Source of the DNA: Vagococcus vulneris
Lineage (GTDB): Bacteria; Bacillota; Bacilli; Lactobacillales; Vagococcaceae
Length of the DNA stretch: 64,000 nt
Reading direction: 5' to 3'
Assembly (NCBI RefSeq): GCF_003950515.1
Contig: NZ_NGJS01000003.1
Span: 108,588-172,587 of the forward strand
The position numbers were made by a program, and so were the translations under genes. The number at the start of each line of letters is the position of its first letter. The stretch's first letter is position 1. Shown piece after piece: positions 36,824-48,012 of the stretch. Under the pieces are notes generated by a model. The model saw only the letters and a list, made by a program, of their open reading frames with translations, was not told where the DNA came from and did not search any database.

Positions 36824-36859
36824 CTAGATAACATCCTTTCTTTTTGTGTAGTGAGATTC

Positions 36860-36888
36860 ATTATAGCAAAAATTAAAAAAAGATTAAA
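36860..36888 (-). promoter_or_regulatory. Probable promoter of the serC operon
   Basis: On the minus strand a consensus TATAAT (36865-36860) lies 17 bp after a weak TTTAAT (36888-36883). It is about 35 bp upstream of serC and is the only good candidate for the five-gene operon. Confidence 0.5.
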
Positions 36889-37117
36889 TATTAATGAGTG
36901 AAAATTTTTGGTAGATTTCAGCGTTATAAGTTTTTTAGATAACTTTTAGTTAATTTATAACAATTAAATAACTGATTATTTACACAAATTAAGAATTGAA
37001 TGAAAAGTCTAGTATTATTGCTATTAAAGAGTATAATGACATTTGTCTAAATTGGAAATTAGATGGATTCTGTATAAATAAAAGGGTGTTTATTAAGTAG
37101 GGTAAGGAGTGTTTAAT
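36889..37117. other. AT-rich intergenic region between serC and kup
   Basis: This stretch between the two divergent genes holds the serC promoter on its left and a probable kup -10 box, TATAAT at 37032-37037, on its right, without a convincing -35. I see no riboswitch; in particular no c-di-AMP (ydaO) element, which often precedes potassium transporter genes. Confidence 0.5.
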
Positions 37118-39148
37118 GTGAGTCGAGCAGCTCAAAAGCAAAGACTTGATAAGTTTACAGTTGGTGGGGCTCTGATTGCTATGGGTGTTGTATATGGGGA
37201 CATAGGAACAAGTCCTTTATATGTTATGAAAGCAATTATAGACGGTAATGGCGGTTTGGGGCAAATATCTGAAGATTTTGTCTTGGGTGCAGTATCACTG
37301 GTTTTTTGGACATTAACTTTATTAACAACGGTAAAGTACGTTATGATTGCACTTAGCGCGGATAATGATGGTGAAGGTGGAATTTTTTCACTCTTTACAT
37401 TAGTGAAAAAGATGAGCCCGTGGTTGGTATTTCCTGCAATGATTGGCGGTGCAACTTTATTGGCTGATGGTGTCTTAACTCCAGCTGTAACAATTACGAC
37501 AGCTATCGAAGGACTGCGTGGGATTCCTGTTTTTTATGACACGTTTGGGGAAAATCAACACATTATTATTATTATCACATTGATTATCATTTTGATTTTA
37601 TTTTCTATACAGCGTTTTGGTACCCAAAAGGTCGGAACAGCATTTGGACCATTGATGTTAGGTTGGTTTACTTTTTTAGGTGCAATGGGCTTATATAATT
37701 TTTTTAAAGATATTACGGTTATTCGTGCGTTAAATCCTTACTATGCGTTTGAACTGTTACTGTCTAGTGAAAATAAAATGGGTATTTTTATTTTAGGCAG
37801 TGTATTTTTGGCAACTACTGGTGCTGAAGCCTTATATTCAGATTTAGGACATGCTGGTCGTGCTAATATCCGTTTGAGTTGGCCTTACATTAAAGTGTGT
37901 TTAACACTTAATTATTTCGGACAAGCTGCATGGATTCTACATGTGAAAAATGATCCGTATTACCAAAGCATCTCTATGCTGAATCCTTTTTTCCGAATGA
38001 TGCCACAATCTTTTGCTATAGTGGGTGTCTTATTTGCAACAGTCGCAGCGGTGATCGCCTCGCAGTCTCTAATCTCAGGATCGTATACATTGGTTTCCGA
38101 AGCAATTAAGCTACGTCTGTTGCCCAGGTTAAACATAGTGTATCCGACTGATCAAAAAGGTCAATTATATATTCCAGCAGTTAACACACTGCTGTTAATC
38201 GGTTGTATGGCAATTGTAGTCACATTCAGGACTTCTGCTCACATGGAAGCAGCTTATGGTTTAGCTATTACCGTGACGATGTTGATGACAACTATTTTGC
38301 TATTTTTTTATTTAGTACAACGGAAGACACCGAAGATTATCTCTTTTATAATTTTTATTTTCTTTGCAGGGATTGAAGTTATCTTCTTTATTTCAAGTGC
38401 TACTAAATTTTTACACGGTGGTTATGTCGCTGTAATTATTGCTTTGATTATTTTAGGAATTATGTTGATTTGGCATCGTGGTAGTGTTATTCAAGAGAAG
38501 AGCTCGAAACGTGTGTCATTATGTGAATATATCGACCAACTTGATGAATTGCGTCATGATATGACGATTCCCAAAATACAAACAAATTTAGTCTTTTTAA
38601 CGTCTAAAATAAAAGGACATCAAGTCGCCGGAGAGTTAATGTACTCGATTTTAGATAAGCGACCAAAACGGGCTGAAGTATATTGGTTTGTTAATGTATT
38701 TGTTACAGACGAACCGTACACGCAAGAGTACTATATTGATACGATGGGTACAGACTATATCGTTAATGTTCAACTGCGCCTAGGTTTTAGAATGAATCAA
38801 GAAGTTAATGTGTACCTACGTCAAATTGTGAATGAATTAATGGAAGAAGGAATAATTCCAAGACAACCGCAGAAGTATACTATCACACCAGGCAGAGATG
38901 TCGGCGATTTCGCATTTGTTTTAATTCATGAAGAGTTGACACGTGTGACGTCATTGAATACTTTAGATACGATGGTTATGCAGATGAAATTAGCAATTAA
39001 GAAGATCGCATTTGATCCTGCGCGCTGGTTTGGTTTAGAGTATAGCGATGTCATTGTTGAACATGTACCGTTAGTACTTGGTAAGCAAAAACATGTTGGA
39101 CGATTAAAACAAGTTCAAGTAAGTGATTTTGATGAAGAGGACGATTAA
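37118..39148 (+). CDS. kup: KUP/HAK-type potassium transporter
   Basis: Kup takes up potassium with protons across the cell membrane. The 676-residue protein has twelve predicted spans in its first 455 residues, starting with [17 protein letters not shown], the potassium-filter-like motif of the family, followed by [14 protein letters not shown]. The C-terminal 220 residues form the cytoplasmic domain. GTG 37118 is 8 bp after GTAAGGAG; an in-frame GTG nine bases upstream lies in the ribosome binding site. It stands alone between divergent serC and the dut-radA group. Confidence 0.95.
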   Translation: MSRAAQKQRLDKFTVGGALIAMGVVYGDIGTSPLYVMKAIIDGNGGLGQISEDFVLGAVSLVFWTLTLLTTVKYVMIALSADNDGEGGIFSLFTLVKKMSPWLVFPAMIGGATLLADGVLTPAVTITTAIEGLRGIPVFYDTFGENQHIIIIITLIIILILFSIQRFGTQKVGTAFGPLMLGWFTFLGAMGLYNFFKDITVIRALNPYYAFELLLSSENKMGIFILGSVFLATTGAEALYSDLGHAGRANIRLSWPYIKVCLTLNYFGQAAWILHVKNDPYYQSISMLNPFFRMMPQSFAIVGVLFATVAAVIASQSLISGSYTLVSEAIKLRLLPRLNIVYPTDQKGQLYIPAVNTLLLIGCMAIVVTFRTSAHMEAAYGLAITVTMLMTTILLFFYLVQRKTPKIISFIIFIFFAGIEVIFFISSATKFLHGGYVAVIIALIILGIMLIWHRGSVIQEKSSKRVSLCEYIDQLDELRHDMTIPKIQTNLVFLTSKIKGHQVAGELMYSILDKRPKRAEVYWFVNVFVTDEPYTQEYYIDTMGTDYIVNVQLRLGFRMNQEVNVYLRQIVNELMEEGIIPRQPQKYTITPGRDVGDFAFVLIHEELTRVTSLNTLDTMVMQMKLAIKKIAFDPARWFGLEYSDVIVEHVPLVLGKQKHVGRLKQVQVSDFDEEDD

Positions 39149-39176
39149 GACTTTTGATTTAATTATTTGATTTGAT

Positions 39177-39252
39177 TAGAGTAAGTCGAATAACAGCTGT
39201 ATATCAGGATAATGTACTGAAAACCGCTCGTTATTAACAGACTTACTCTTTT
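39177..39252 (+). terminator. Long-loop terminator after kup
   Basis: AGAGTAAGTC (39177-39186) pairs with GACTTACTCT (39239-39248), followed by TTTTTT. The 52-base loop is unusually long and can partly pair inside (ATAAC with GTTAT), so the transcript end could form a stable small RNA. Confidence 0.75.
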
Positions 39253-39299
39253 TTATTTGTTATAATAAAGTATTAACAAAAGAAGAGGATGAAGTATTT

Positions 39300-39827
39300 A
39301 TGGGGAAAATAAGAGGGTTTGAAAAAGTGACGACATTTGAAAATATTAATTTACCAAAACGCGCGACAATTCATGCAGCAGGTTATGATTTTGAGGCGGC
39401 GGAGACAGTGATTATTCCAAGTATTTGGAAATCAGGTATTGCATCAGCATTAAAATGTATACTATCTAATGATAAATTTGCTGAAACTCCAGATCATAAG
39501 AAACAAGTAAAACCTGTACTTGTAGGAACCGGTGTTAAAGCGTATATGGAGGAAAACGAATTTCTGCAGTTATGCAATCGTTCAAGTAATCCTTTAAAGA
39601 ATTTTTTGTTATTAGCAAATGGTGTCGGTGTTATTGACAGTGATTATTATGATAATGAAGCAAATGAGGGGCATATCATGTTTCAATTTTTGAATTTTGG
39701 TTTAAAAGATATTGAAATAAAAAAAGGTGAGCGAATTGGTCAAGGAATCTTTTTGCCTTTCTTGAAAGCAGATAATGATGAAACAACGACTAGTCGTACT
39801 GGTGGGTTTGGTTCATCGGGAAAATAA
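39300..39827 (+). CDS. dut: dUTP diphosphatase (dUTPase)
   Basis: Dut hydrolyses dUTP to dUMP, keeping uracil out of DNA. The 175-residue trimeric-type protein has the five motifs in order: HAAGYDFEAAE, NRSSNP, GVGVIDSDYYDNE, GERIGQGIF, and the C-terminal TGGFGSSGK loop. It is longer than the shortest dUTPases because of an insertion between motifs 1 and 2 (about residues 45-65). A TATAAT at 39260-39265 and a GAAGAGGATG ribosome binding region precede it. It lies 81 bp upstream of radA in the order found in related genomes. Confidence 0.94.
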   Translation: MGKIRGFEKVTTFENINLPKRATIHAAGYDFEAAETVIIPSIWKSGIASALKCILSNDKFAETPDHKKQVKPVLVGTGVKAYMEENEFLQLCNRSSNPLKNFLLLANGVGVIDSDYYDNEANEGHIMFQFLNFGLKDIEIKKGERIGQGIFLPFLKADNDETTTSRTGGFGSSGK

Positions 39828-39908
39828 ACAATTTCAGATATTTTATAACAAATGTACGGGTGTTTTTATGTAGATATGCTAAAATTTAATTATCTAGGAG
39901 GTTAGTAA

Positions 39909-41279
39909 ATGGCAAAGAAAAAGCGAGCAGAATTTGTGTGTCAGAACTGCGGGTATATCTCACCTAAATATTTGGGGCGTTGTCCGAATTGCGGTGAGTG
40001 GAATTCTCTAGTGGAAGAAGTATCCGATGATAAACCGACACGGCATAGTCGTGTCAGTTTAACAGGAAAAAAAAATAAAGCTGAAAAATTAAATAAAGTT
40101 GTTCGCACACGTGAAGCCAGAGTTGAAACAGACCTAGGTGAATTAAATCGTGTGCTTGGTGGCGGAGTTGTACCGGGCTCACTAGTCTTGATTGGCGGGG
40201 ATCCTGGTATTGGGAAATCAACCTTGCTATTACAGGTATCTCAGCAGTTGAGTAAATTGGAAGGCGATGTACTATATGTGTCTGGTGAAGAAAGTGCGCA
40301 ACAAATTAAGATGCGTGCTGAGCGATTAGATGATGGTGGTAATGATTTTTATGTTTATTCTGAAACGGATATGAGTTCTGTGAAGCAGACAATTGATGAT
40401 ATTCGTCCGGATTACGTTATTATCGATTCTATCCAAACCATGGTTCATCCGGATATTGATAGTGTAGCTGGGAGTGTCAGTCAGGTACGTGAAACAACTG
40501 CTGAATTGATGCAGATTGCCAAGACCAACCAAATTGCTATTTTTATCGTTGGTCATGTAACGAAGGAAGGATCACTGGCTGGACCGAGGATGTTGGAACA
40601 TATGGTTGATACTGTATTGTATTTTGAAGGTGACCGCCACCATACTTATCGTATTTTACGAGCAGTTAAAAATCGTTTTGGCTCTACAAATGAAATCGGT
40701 ATTTTTGAGATGCGTGAGCAGGGATTAGTTGAAGTCACTAATCCATCGGAAGCCTTTTTAGAGGAACGAATCGACGGTGCGACAGGTTCAGCAATTGTTT
40801 GTTCAATGGAAGGAACCAGACCGATTTTGGCAGAAGTTCAGGCGTTGATAACGCCGTCTGTTTTTGGCAATGCTAAGCGAACAGCTACAGGTTTAGACTA
40901 TAATCGTGTATCGTTAATTATGGCGGTGCTGGAAAAACGCGCAGGATTAATGCTACAAAACCAAGATGCTTATTTGAAAGCTGTTGGTGGAGTAAAATTA
41001 GATGAACCAGCTATTGATTTAGCTATTGCAATGGCTATTGCGTCTAGTTATAAAGATCGTGGGACATCTCCATATGAATGTTTTGTAGGTGAAATCGGGT
41101 TAACTGGTGAAATCAGACGAGTTAATCGGATTGAACAGCGTGTTGGAGAAGCACAAAAGCTTGGATTCAAAAAAATATATGTGCCGAAAAACAGTCTCCA
41201 CGGATGGCGAGTACCTACTGATATTGACGTGGTCGGTGTTGAAACCGTATCTGAAGTATTAAGAAAAGTATTTAATTAG
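39909..41279 (+). CDS. radA: DNA repair protein RadA
   Basis: RadA (Sms) is a hexameric helicase that extends branches in homologous recombination, DNA repair and transformation. The 456-residue protein has an N-terminal zinc finger [19 protein letters not shown], Walker [13 protein letters not shown] (near 97), the RadA-specific KNRFGS motif (near 254), and a C-terminal Lon-protease-like domain. ATG 39909 follows CTAGGAGG. It is 15 bp upstream of yacL, a conserved pairing. Confidence 0.97.
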   Translation: MAKKKRAEFVCQNCGYISPKYLGRCPNCGEWNSLVEEVSDDKPTRHSRVSLTGKKNKAEKLNKVVRTREARVETDLGELNRVLGGGVVPGSLVLIGGDPGIGKSTLLLQVSQQLSKLEGDVLYVSGEESAQQIKMRAERLDDGGNDFYVYSETDMSSVKQTIDDIRPDYVIIDSIQTMVHPDIDSVAGSVSQVRETTAELMQIAKTNQIAIFIVGHVTKEGSLAGPRMLEHMVDTVLYFEGDRHHTYRILRAVKNRFGSTNEIGIFEMREQGLVEVTNPSEAFLEERIDGATGSAIVCSMEGTRPILAEVQALITPSVFGNAKRTATGLDYNRVSLIMAVLEKRAGLMLQNQDAYLKAVGGVKLDEPAIDLAIAMAIASSYKDRGTSPYECFVGEIGLTGEIRRVNRIEQRVGEAQKLGFKKIYVPKNSLHGWRVPTDIDVVGVETVSEVLRKVFN

Positions 41280-41297
41280 AGGAGGGAAGAAAATTTG

Positions 41298-42407
41298 ATG
41301 AAGAAAGTTTATACAACACTTTTAGCCGTTATTGGTTTTGGTATTGGTAGTTCTGTACTAACTAAATTATGGAAAATTTTAGGATTTAATCATTCAACAA
41401 TACTAACGAGTAAAATTGTGAACGGTACGTTTGGTGCTATTATTTTTATTATTCTTGCAGTATTGTCATACGACCGCTTTACTAAATCAATTAAACATTT
41501 AGAAAAATTAATCAATGATAAAAGTCTGCCTGATTTGATTTTAAGTAGCTTGAGTATTATTGTCGGTCTGATTCTAGGTGCTTTAATTTCAGTTCCCCTA
41601 TATTCAATCAAAATCGCTTACTTAAATACTATATTACCAGCACTGGTGATGTTAGTATTGGGTTATTTGGGGTATAAAGTGGGAACTGCGAAGACAAAGG
41701 TTGAAGAATTAAAGAAAATGGTAACTACTCGTAATAATACAAAGAAGGAAGAAACCAGCGAAATTCTAGAAAGACGGGCTGATGATCACTTTAGAAAGTA
41801 CAAAATACTAGATACCAGTGTAATCATTGATGGTCGTATTTATGATGTTGCTAAAACAGGATTTTTGGAGGGAGTATTATTAATCCCAAACTTTGTTTTA
41901 TATGAGCTACAATATATTGCTGACTCTGGTGATAGTATGAAGCGTGTCAGAGGGCGCAGAGGGTTGGATATTTTAAATTCGTTACAAAAAGAAGAAGGTA
42001 TCTCAGTTGAAATGTATGAGGGGGATTTTGAGGATATACAGGAAGTAGACAGCAAATTGATTAAACTAGCAAAATTATTAGATGGTATTGTGGTCACAAA
42101 TGATTTTAACTTAAACAAGGTTTGTGAGTTTCAAAATGTCCCAGTCTTGAACATTAATGCGCTCGCAAATGCAGTTAAACCCGTCGTTATTCCTGGTGAG
42201 ACAATGGATGTTGTTGTTATGAAAGATGGGACGGAACGGCAACAAGGAGTTGCTTATTTGGATGATGGAACGATGGTGGTTGTCGAAGACGGCAAACATT
42301 TTATGAATAAGAAAATTAATGTAGTTGTCACGAGTGCATTGCAGACTGCAGCTGGACGAATGATTTTTGCTAAACCGTCACATTCACAAACAAGTATAAA
42401 TGAATAA
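41298..42407 (+). CDS. yacL: PIN/TRAM domain membrane protein YacL
   Basis: YacL-type proteins combine a membrane anchor with a PIN nuclease-like domain. The 369-residue product has four N-terminal spans (about 5-130), a PIN domain beginning KILDTSVIIDGRIYDVA (near 172) with the acidic residues of the family, and a C-terminal TRAM domain (about 290-350). ATG 41298 lies after GGAGGGAAG; a TTG directly before it is also in frame. It lies between radA and gltX, as in Bacillus and enterococci. The RNA target is unknown. Confidence 0.93.
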   Translation: MKKVYTTLLAVIGFGIGSSVLTKLWKILGFNHSTILTSKIVNGTFGAIIFIILAVLSYDRFTKSIKHLEKLINDKSLPDLILSSLSIIVGLILGALISVPLYSIKIAYLNTILPALVMLVLGYLGYKVGTAKTKVEELKKMVTTRNNTKKEETSEILERRADDHFRKYKILDTSVIIDGRIYDVAKTGFLEGVLLIPNFVLYELQYIADSGDSMKRVRGRRGLDILNSLQKEEGISVEMYEGDFEDIQEVDSKLIKLAKLLDGIVVTNDFNLNKVCEFQNVPVLNINALANAVKPVVIPGETMDVVVMKDGTERQQGVAYLDDGTMVVVEDGKHFMNKKINVVVTSALQTAAGRMIFAKPSHSQTSINE

Positions 42408-42421
42408 ATTAAGTGATAACC

Positions 42422-42450
42422 TTTACTAATACTAAGAATGAGGGTAAAAT
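42422..42450 (+). promoter_or_regulatory. Promoter of gltX
   Basis: TTTACT (42422-42427) and TAAAAT (42445-42450) are 17 bp apart in the gap between yacL and gltX, about 50 bp upstream of the start codon. Confidence 0.7.
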
Positions 42451-42498
42451 TTAAGTGTGATTATATAAGTAAAAACGTTGATAAGGAAGGTAATTTTA

Positions 42499-43962
42499 AT
42501 GACAAAAAAAGTACGTGTAAGATACGCTCCAAGTCCAACAGGACATCTGCATATAGGTAATGCTAGAACAGCATTATTTAATTATTTATTTGCAAGACAT
42601 CATGGCGGCGACTTTATCATTCGTATTGAAGATACTGATTCAAAACGAAATATTGCTGATGGAGAAAAAAGTCAGCTAGAAAATTTAACATGGTTAAATA
42701 TCGATTGGGATGAATGTCCAGATAATCCCGGTAATTACGGACCTTATCGTCAATCTGAAAGAGCAGATATTTACTTGCCATTAATCGATCAGCTATTAGC
42801 TAGCAACTTAGCTTATAAATGTTATTGTACAGAAGAAGAATTGGAAGCAGAACGCGAAGCTCAAAAAGCACGTGGTGAAGTTCCACGTTATAATGGCAAG
42901 TGTGCTAATTTAACACCAGAGCAACAAGCTGCTAAAGAAGCAGAAGGGATTACTCCGGTTGTTCGCTTCCGTGTACCAAAAAATAAAGAGTATACTTTTG
43001 ATGATATGGTGAAAGGTAATATTACTTTTGAATCAGATAGCGTCGGCGGCGACTTCGTTATTTTAAAACGTGATGGTATGCCGACATACAACTTTGCAGT
43101 AGCTGTTGATGACCACTTGATGGACATTACTCATGTTCTTCGTGGGGATGATCACATTGCGAACACACCAAAACAATTAATGGTTTATGAAGCATTTGGT
43201 TGGACTCCACCTAGATTTGGCCATATGACATTGATTATTAATACAGAAACGGGTAAGAAACTAAGTAAACGTGATGAAACAATTTTACAGTTTATCGAAC
43301 AATATCGTGAATTAGGCTATCTTCCTGAGGCAATGTTTAATTTTATTTCATTACTTGGCTGGTCACCAGTTGGAGAGGAAGAAATTTTTAGCCAAGAAGA
43401 ATTGATTAAAATATTTGATGCTGATCGTTTAAGTAAATCACCAGCGTCATTTGATAATAAAAAATTAGAATGGGTCAGCAATCAATATGTGAAAAAACTT
43501 GATCGTCAAGTTATTGCAGACTTGGCAACACCGTATTTAGTGAAAGCTGGACTAGTCGAAGCTGATCCATCTGCTGAAAAACGTGAATGGATCGAAGAGT
43601 TAGTCAGCTTATACCAACCACAAATGAGCTATATCGCTGAGATTGTTGAGTTGTCAAAATTATTTTTTAATGATACATTGGAACTATCTGATGAAGCAAA
43701 AGAAGTATTAGCAGGTGAAACTGTACCAGCTGTACTAAATGCTTTCAAGCGTCAATTGGCTGAAATGGAAGTTCTGGATGTGCCGACTATTAAAGCTGGT
43801 ATTAAAGCAGTTCAAAAAGAAACTGATGTTAAAGGTAAAAATCTATTTATGCCGATTCGAGTGGCAGTCAGCGGTCAGATGCACGGACCGGAATTAGCAG
43901 AAACAATTATGCTGTTAGGTAAAGATAAAGTATTAAATCATATTGAACAATCAACTAAATAA
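42499..43962 (+). CDS. gltX: Glutamyl-tRNA synthetase
   Basis: GltX charges tRNA-Glu and, in bacteria lacking GlnRS, also tRNA-Gln. The 487-residue class I enzyme begins [21 protein letters not shown], where HLHIG is the HIGH motif, and has KLSKRDE as the KMSKS motif near residue 255. The bacterial anticodon-binding alpha-helical domain fills the C-terminus. ATG 42499 lies 8 bp after AAGGAAGG; an ATT/ATG extension upstream lacks a ribosome binding site. It is followed by the cysteine T-box, not by a terminator of its own. Confidence 0.97.
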   Translation: MTKKVRVRYAPSPTGHLHIGNARTALFNYLFARHHGGDFIIRIEDTDSKRNIADGEKSQLENLTWLNIDWDECPDNPGNYGPYRQSERADIYLPLIDQLLASNLAYKCYCTEEELEAEREAQKARGEVPRYNGKCANLTPEQQAAKEAEGITPVVRFRVPKNKEYTFDDMVKGNITFESDSVGGDFVILKRDGMPTYNFAVAVDDHLMDITHVLRGDDHIANTPKQLMVYEAFGWTPPRFGHMTLIINTETGKKLSKRDETILQFIEQYRELGYLPEAMFNFISLLGWSPVGEEEIFSQEELIKIFDADRLSKSPASFDNKKLEWVSNQYVKKLDRQVIADLATPYLVKAGLVEADPSAEKREWIEELVSLYQPQMSYIAEIVELSKLFFNDTLELSDEAKEVLAGETVPAVLNAFKRQLAEMEVLDVPTIKAGIKAVQKETDVKGKNLFMPIRVAVSGQMHGPELAETIMLLGKDKVLNHIEQSTK

Positions 43963-44003
43963 GCGACATTGATGAAAAGAGCGATCTTTTAATTTGATAT
44001 AAG

Positions 44004-44197
44004 AGAGTCTGCGGTTGGTGCAAGCAGAACAAATATTGATCGTGTGCATTTCGGAGTCTTTTTGACGATATGTAGTCAAAAACGGGAAGATAGCCGTTAT
44101 ACTATGCTAAAGGTAGGGTTTTAGCAGACTCTATAAATAAAAGTGGAACCACGTTTGAGCGTCTTTTAATCAATTGACTAAAAGGCGCTCTTTTTCT
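44004..44197 (+). promoter_or_regulatory. T-box riboswitch controlling cysE-cysS
   Basis: The stem I base is AGAGTCTGC (44004-44012) with GCAGACTCT (44124-44132). The T-box core AAGTGGAACCACG is at 44141-44153. A terminator (GAGCGTCTTTTA with TAAAAGGCGCTC, 44157-44190) ends in TTTTT. A TGC at 44045-44047 in the apex half of stem I is the likely specifier, matching cysteine and the genes that follow. Uncharged tRNA-Cys would favour read-through. Confidence 0.88.
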
Positions 44198-44223
44198 ATC
44201 GATTAAAATAAGGGGGCATTTCT

Positions 44224-44769
44224 ATGGGAATTAGGGAAGATATTCAAGCTATACGGGATAAAGATCCAGCGGCGAAAACAAACGCTGAAGTATTTTTGAC
44301 ATATCCGGGCTTGCATGCTGTAGCTGCACATCGGTTGTCTCATTATTTTTATAAGAAGAAACGTTACTTTTTTGCTAGGTGTCATTCCCAATTATGGCGC
44401 TTTATTACAGGAATTGAGATTCATCCTGGTGCAGTATTAGGCCGGCGTATTTTTATTGATCATGGTATGGGAGTGGTCATAGGCGAGACAGCTATAATAG
44501 AAGACGATGTAACATTATTTCATGGTGTGACGTTAGGCGGCACGGGTACTCATACAGGCAAAAGACATCCGACAGTCAAACGTGGTGCGTTTATTTCCGC
44601 ACATGCACAGATTTTAGGACCAATCACTATCGGTGTAGAGGCAAAAATTGGTGCAGCTGCTGTTGTTTTAAAGGATGTTCCAGATTATGCGACAGCTGTT
44701 GGTGTTCCTGCTAGAATTGTACAGAATAAAGATAAAGGGGAGAAAAAAACAAATTATGTTAATTTATAA
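44224..44769 (+). CDS. cysE: Serine O-acetyltransferase
   Basis: CysE makes O-acetylserine from serine and acetyl-CoA for cysteine synthesis. The 181-residue protein has an N-terminal helical region and a left-handed beta helix with hexapeptide repeats, including IEIHPGAVLGRRIFIDHGMG with the catalytic His, and GVTLGGTGTHTGKRHPT. ATG 44224 follows AAGGGGG. It is the first gene under the cysteine T-box and overlaps cysS by 14 bp. Confidence 0.96.
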   Translation: MGIREDIQAIRDKDPAAKTNAEVFLTYPGLHAVAAHRLSHYFYKKKRYFFARCHSQLWRFITGIEIHPGAVLGRRIFIDHGMGVVIGETAIIEDDVTLFHGVTLGGTGTHTGKRHPTVKRGAFISAHAQILGPITIGVEAKIGAAAVVLKDVPDYATAVGVPARIVQNKDKGEKKTNYVNL

Positions 44770-46165
44770 TACACTGACGCGAAAAAAAGAAGAGTTTAAA
44801 ACGATTGAACCTAATAAGGTAAAAATGTACGTTTGCGGTCCGACTGTTTATAATTATATTCATATTGGAAACGCACGAAGTAGTATCTCTTTTGATACGG
44901 TGCGTCGGTATCTAGAATATCGTGGATATGAAGTAGACTATATTTCTAACTTTACTGATGTTGATGATAAAATCATACGTACAGCTAAAGAAGAAGGTAT
45001 TTCAACGAAAGAACTTGCTGATAAATATATTGAAGCGTTTAAAGAAGATACTGGAAGGCTTAATGTTAAGCCAGCATGTTTTCATCCCCGTGTGATTGAC
45101 CATATTGAGGATATCATTTTATTTGTAACGGATTTAATTGATAAAGGCTATGCATACGAATCAAATGGTGATGTTTATTATCGCGCGCGTAAGTTTAAAA
45201 ATTATGGGCACCTAAGTAATAAGAGTATTGATGAACTTGAGGTAGGTGCGAGCCAGAGAACAGGAGCTGAGCAAGCACAAAAAGAAGATCCGCTTGATTT
45301 TGCATTGTGGAAAAATGCAAAAACCGGTGAAGTTTCTTGGCCATCTCCTTGGGGTGAAGGCAGACCGGGTTGGCATATTGAATGTTCAGTAATGGCAACC
45401 AAACATTTAGGCAATACAATCGACATTCACGGTGGTGGTCAAGATTTAGAGTTTCCGCATCATGAAAATGAAATTGCACAAAGCGAGGCCAAAACAGGTC
45501 AGGCATTTGCTAACTACTGGATGCATAATGCTTATTTAACTGTTGGGGATTCTGGCGAAAAAATGAGTAAATCACTAGGAAATTTTGTAACTGCACACGA
45601 TTTGATGCAGCAAGTATCACCTGAAGTGATTCGTTTTGCATTAGCTTCCACACATTATCGTCGACCAATGCCGTTTAATAAAACGGTTTTAGAAGAGGCA
45701 GAGATAAACCTTAATAAAATAAAAAATGCTTACGAGAAAGCTAGTTTTCGTTTGGATTCAGCTGAGGAGTACATTTTGTCCGATGCTGATGATATTGAAG
45801 TATTGGAGGCGTTACAAGCAGATTTTATTAAAGGAATGGATGATGATTTTAATACAGCAAATGGTATTACGGTTGTGTATGCTCTAGTAAAATGGTTAAA
45901 TACTTATTTAGAGCAGCCTAAAGTGTCGTTACCTGTTACTGCTACTGCACAAACTATGTTAGTAGAATGGATGGGAATATTTGGTATTGAATTGATTGTT
46001 GAGCCGGAATTGCTGGAGCACGATATTGAGGTATTGATTGAAGAACGGACTAAAGCTAGAAAAAAACGTGATTTTAGAAAAAGTGATGAAATCCGAGATA
46101 TTTTATTAGAACGAGGTATTCTATTGAAAGATACACCTCAAGGAACGAGATGGAGCAGAAATTAA
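44756..46165 (+). CDS. cysS: Cysteinyl-tRNA synthetase
   Basis: CysS charges tRNA-Cys. The 469-residue class I enzyme begins [17 protein letters not shown] and has [18 protein letters not shown] with the zinc Cys and HIGH motif (IHIGN), FPHHENE with zinc ligands, and KMSKSLGNF near residue 268. ATG 44756 lies inside the end of cysE, after AAAGGGGAG; upstream in-frame codons fall well within cysE. It is followed without gap by mrnC, a widespread arrangement. Confidence 0.97.
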   Translation: MLIYNTLTRKKEEFKTIEPNKVKMYVCGPTVYNYIHIGNARSSISFDTVRRYLEYRGYEVDYISNFTDVDDKIIRTAKEEGISTKELADKYIEAFKEDTGRLNVKPACFHPRVIDHIEDIILFVTDLIDKGYAYESNGDVYYRARKFKNYGHLSNKSIDELEVGASQRTGAEQAQKEDPLDFALWKNAKTGEVSWPSPWGEGRPGWHIECSVMATKHLGNTIDIHGGGQDLEFPHHENEIAQSEAKTGQAFANYWMHNAYLTVGDSGEKMSKSLGNFVTAHDLMQQVSPEVIRFALASTHYRRPMPFNKTVLEEAEINLNKIKNAYEKASFRLDSAEEYILSDADDIEVLEALQADFIKGMDDDFNTANGITVVYALVKWLNTYLEQPKVSLPVTATAQTMLVEWMGIFGIELIVEPELLEHDIEVLIEERTKARKKRDFRKSDEIRDILLERGILLKDTPQGTRWSRN

Positions 46166-46572
46166 TGAGTGAAGAAAAAGACTATACGTTGTTAAGCGGT
46201 CTAACGTTAGCATACATTGGCGACGCGGTATATGAAGTTTATATTCGTGATTTTTTAATTCGAACAGGTCAGACACGACCAAATCAATTGCATCGATTAG
46301 CAACAAACTATGTCTCAGCAAAAGCACAGCATTTTATTATTGAGAATATGATGGCTGATGACTTTTTAACGGAAGAAGAAATAAAAGTGTATAAACGTGG
46401 TCGTAATGCTAAGAGTCATACAAGTGCAAAGAATACATCGGTCTTCATTTATCGGTCATCTACAGGTTTCGAAGCATTGGTCGGGTTTTTACATTTGACT
46501 GGACAAAAAGAACGTTTGGATGAATTTGTAAAGACAGCTATTCAAAAGGTAGGAGAGAAAAATGACACATAA
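46165..46572 (+). CDS. mrnC: Mini-ribonuclease III
   Basis: MrnC matures the ends of 23S rRNA. The 135-residue protein is a lone RNase III catalytic domain with [18 protein letters not shown] (near 13), the acidic motif of the active site, and no double-stranded-RNA-binding domain. ATG 46165 overlaps the cysS TAA by one base and lies 9 bp after GGAG; an in-frame ATG 15 bp upstream is inside cysS and less likely. It overlaps rlmB by 11 bp. Confidence 0.94.
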   Translation: MSEEKDYTLLSGLTLAYIGDAVYEVYIRDFLIRTGQTRPNQLHRLATNYVSAKAQHFIIENMMADDFLTEEEIKVYKRGRNAKSHTSAKNTSVFIYRSSTGFEALVGFLHLTGQKERLDEFVKTAIQKVGEKNDT

Positions 46573-47380
46573 TAAGAAAGAAATCAAAAGACAAATTAAA
46601 GAACGACCTAACTGCAAAAAAAGAAGGAGTGTTGCTTCTCAAGAAGAAAATGCTGATTTAGATGATGTGGTCTTTGGCAGGCATGCAGTTACTGAAGCAC
46701 TAAATGCAAAACGCGGTAATAAATTATTTTTACAAGAAGATTTGAAGAGTGATCGAGCAGAGGAGTTAAAAACATTAGCCGCTTCTCATGCGGTTGCCAT
46801 TAAATGGGTAAAAAAAGTTAAACTTGATGACATGACCAATAAAGAAAACCACCAAGGGATTGTTTTAAAAATTACACCCTATGAGTATCTTGAATTGGAT
46901 GAATTATTAGCGAAAACTGTGAATAAAAACAATCGTTTATTTTTAATTTTAGACAGTATTATGGATCCGCATAATCTAGGTTCAATCATGCGAACAGCTG
47001 ATGCGACAGGTGTTGATGGGATTATTATACCGAAACATCGTGCGGTAGGTATTACACCAGTTGTAGTTAAAACGTCTACTGGAGCTGTTGAGCATGTGCC
47101 AGTAGCCCGCGTGACTAATTTGGTTCAAACCGTAAAAAAAATGAAAAAACAAAATATTTGGGTTTTTGGTACAGACATGAAAGGAACTGATTATCGTCAA
47201 TGGAATGTGTCTGGTGATATCGCACTTGTTATCGGCAATGAAGGGAAGGGCATGAGCCAAGCTTTAACAAAAGAAGTAGATGAAATGGTCACTATCCCAA
47301 TAGTTGGACATGTTCAAAGTTTGAACGCTAGTGTTGCTGCTAGTTTGCTGATGTACGAAGTTTTAAGAAAGCGAATTTGA
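46562..47380 (+). CDS. rlmB: 23S rRNA (guanosine-2'-O)-methyltransferase RlmB
   Basis: This SPOUT enzyme methylates the ribose of G2251 (E. coli numbering) in 23S rRNA. The 272-residue protein has a basic N-terminal extension (about 35 residues), the L30e-like RNA-binding substrate domain, and the SPOUT core with [19 protein letters not shown] (near 125), IGNEGKGMS (near 229) and the [12 protein letters not shown] knot (near 252). ATG 46562 follows GGTAGGAG. The gene order cysS-mrnC-rlmB-rae1 is conserved in Firmicutes. Confidence 0.94.
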   Translation: MTHNKKEIKRQIKERPNCKKRRSVASQEENADLDDVVFGRHAVTEALNAKRGNKLFLQEDLKSDRAEELKTLAASHAVAIKWVKKVKLDDMTNKENHQGIVLKITPYEYLELDELLAKTVNKNNRLFLILDSIMDPHNLGSIMRTADATGVDGIIIPKHRAVGITPVVVKTSTGAVEHVPVARVTNLVQTVKKMKKQNIWVFGTDMKGTDYRQWNVSGDIALVIGNEGKGMSQALTKEVDEMVTIPIVGHVQSLNASVAASLLMYEVLRKRI

Positions 47381-47381
47381 T

Positions 47382-47921
47382 ATGGCACACAAAAACGGTC
47401 TGAAACGCCAAGTTCTTTTTGTTGATGGATATAACATGATTGGAGCGTGGCCTGAATTACAGAAGTTAAAAAAACAGGATCGGTTAGAAGATGCGCGCGA
47501 CTTGCTTTTGTTTACTTTGTCTAATTATGCAAAATATCAAGGGATAGACATTATTGTTGTTTTTGATGCACAGCTTGTGCCGGGAATTCAGCAATCATAT
47601 GACAAATATGGCTTGACAGTCATATTTACAAAAGAAGATGAAACCGCGGATACTTATATTGAACGTGAAGCGGGTTTAAAAATTAATCCATTAACACATG
47701 TTCGCGTAGCAACTAGTGATTTGGCGGAGCAATGGGTAATTTTTTCTCGCGGTGCACTAAGAGTGTCTGCACGTGAATTATACAAAAATATTGAAGAATC
47801 TGAAGCTAGTATCAAGAACGACACGGCAAATTATCATTTTTCAGATTTTAGACGAAATTCACCATGGTCAGCAGAACAGTTATCTGATTTGAAAAAATAT
47901 TTTGATGATATTCATAAATAA
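47382..47921 (+). CDS. rae1: Rae1/YacP NYN-domain ribosome-dependent endoribonuclease
   Basis: In Bacillus, Rae1 (YacP) enters the ribosomal A site and cuts mRNA in a translation-dependent way. The 179-residue NYN/PIN-like protein has LFVDGYNMIGAW (near 14) with the first acidic residue, IDIIVVFDAQ, and VIFTKEDETADTYIERE with the further acidic residues. It starts one base after the rlmB stop, so it is the last gene of the cysE operon before a terminator. Confidence 0.92.
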   Translation: MAHKNGLKRQVLFVDGYNMIGAWPELQKLKKQDRLEDARDLLLFTLSNYAKYQGIDIIVVFDAQLVPGIQQSYDKYGLTVIFTKEDETADTYIEREAGLKINPLTHVRVATSDLAEQWVIFSRGALRVSARELYKNIEESEASIKNDTANYHFSDFRRNSPWSAEQLSDLKKYFDDIHK

Positions 47922-47922
47922 T

Positions 47923-47964
47923 AAAAACAGTTAAAAGAACTTTCGTTCTCTTTTCTGTTTTTTT
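47923..47964 (+). terminator. Terminator of the cysE-rae1 operon
   Basis: AAAACAG and CTGTTTT arms with an inner AGAAC/GTTCT helix around a TTTC loop are followed by a long T run. It separates rae1 from sigH. Confidence 0.88.
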
Positions 47965-48012
47965 GTTTAATGATATCATACATGTGAAGAAAGACACAAT
48001 AGGAGTTGTTTA

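Noticed and set aside
36889..37117. Possible c-di-AMP riboswitch before kup
   Set aside because: None of the conserved ydaO-type core sequences can be found, and the gap is fully AT-rich.
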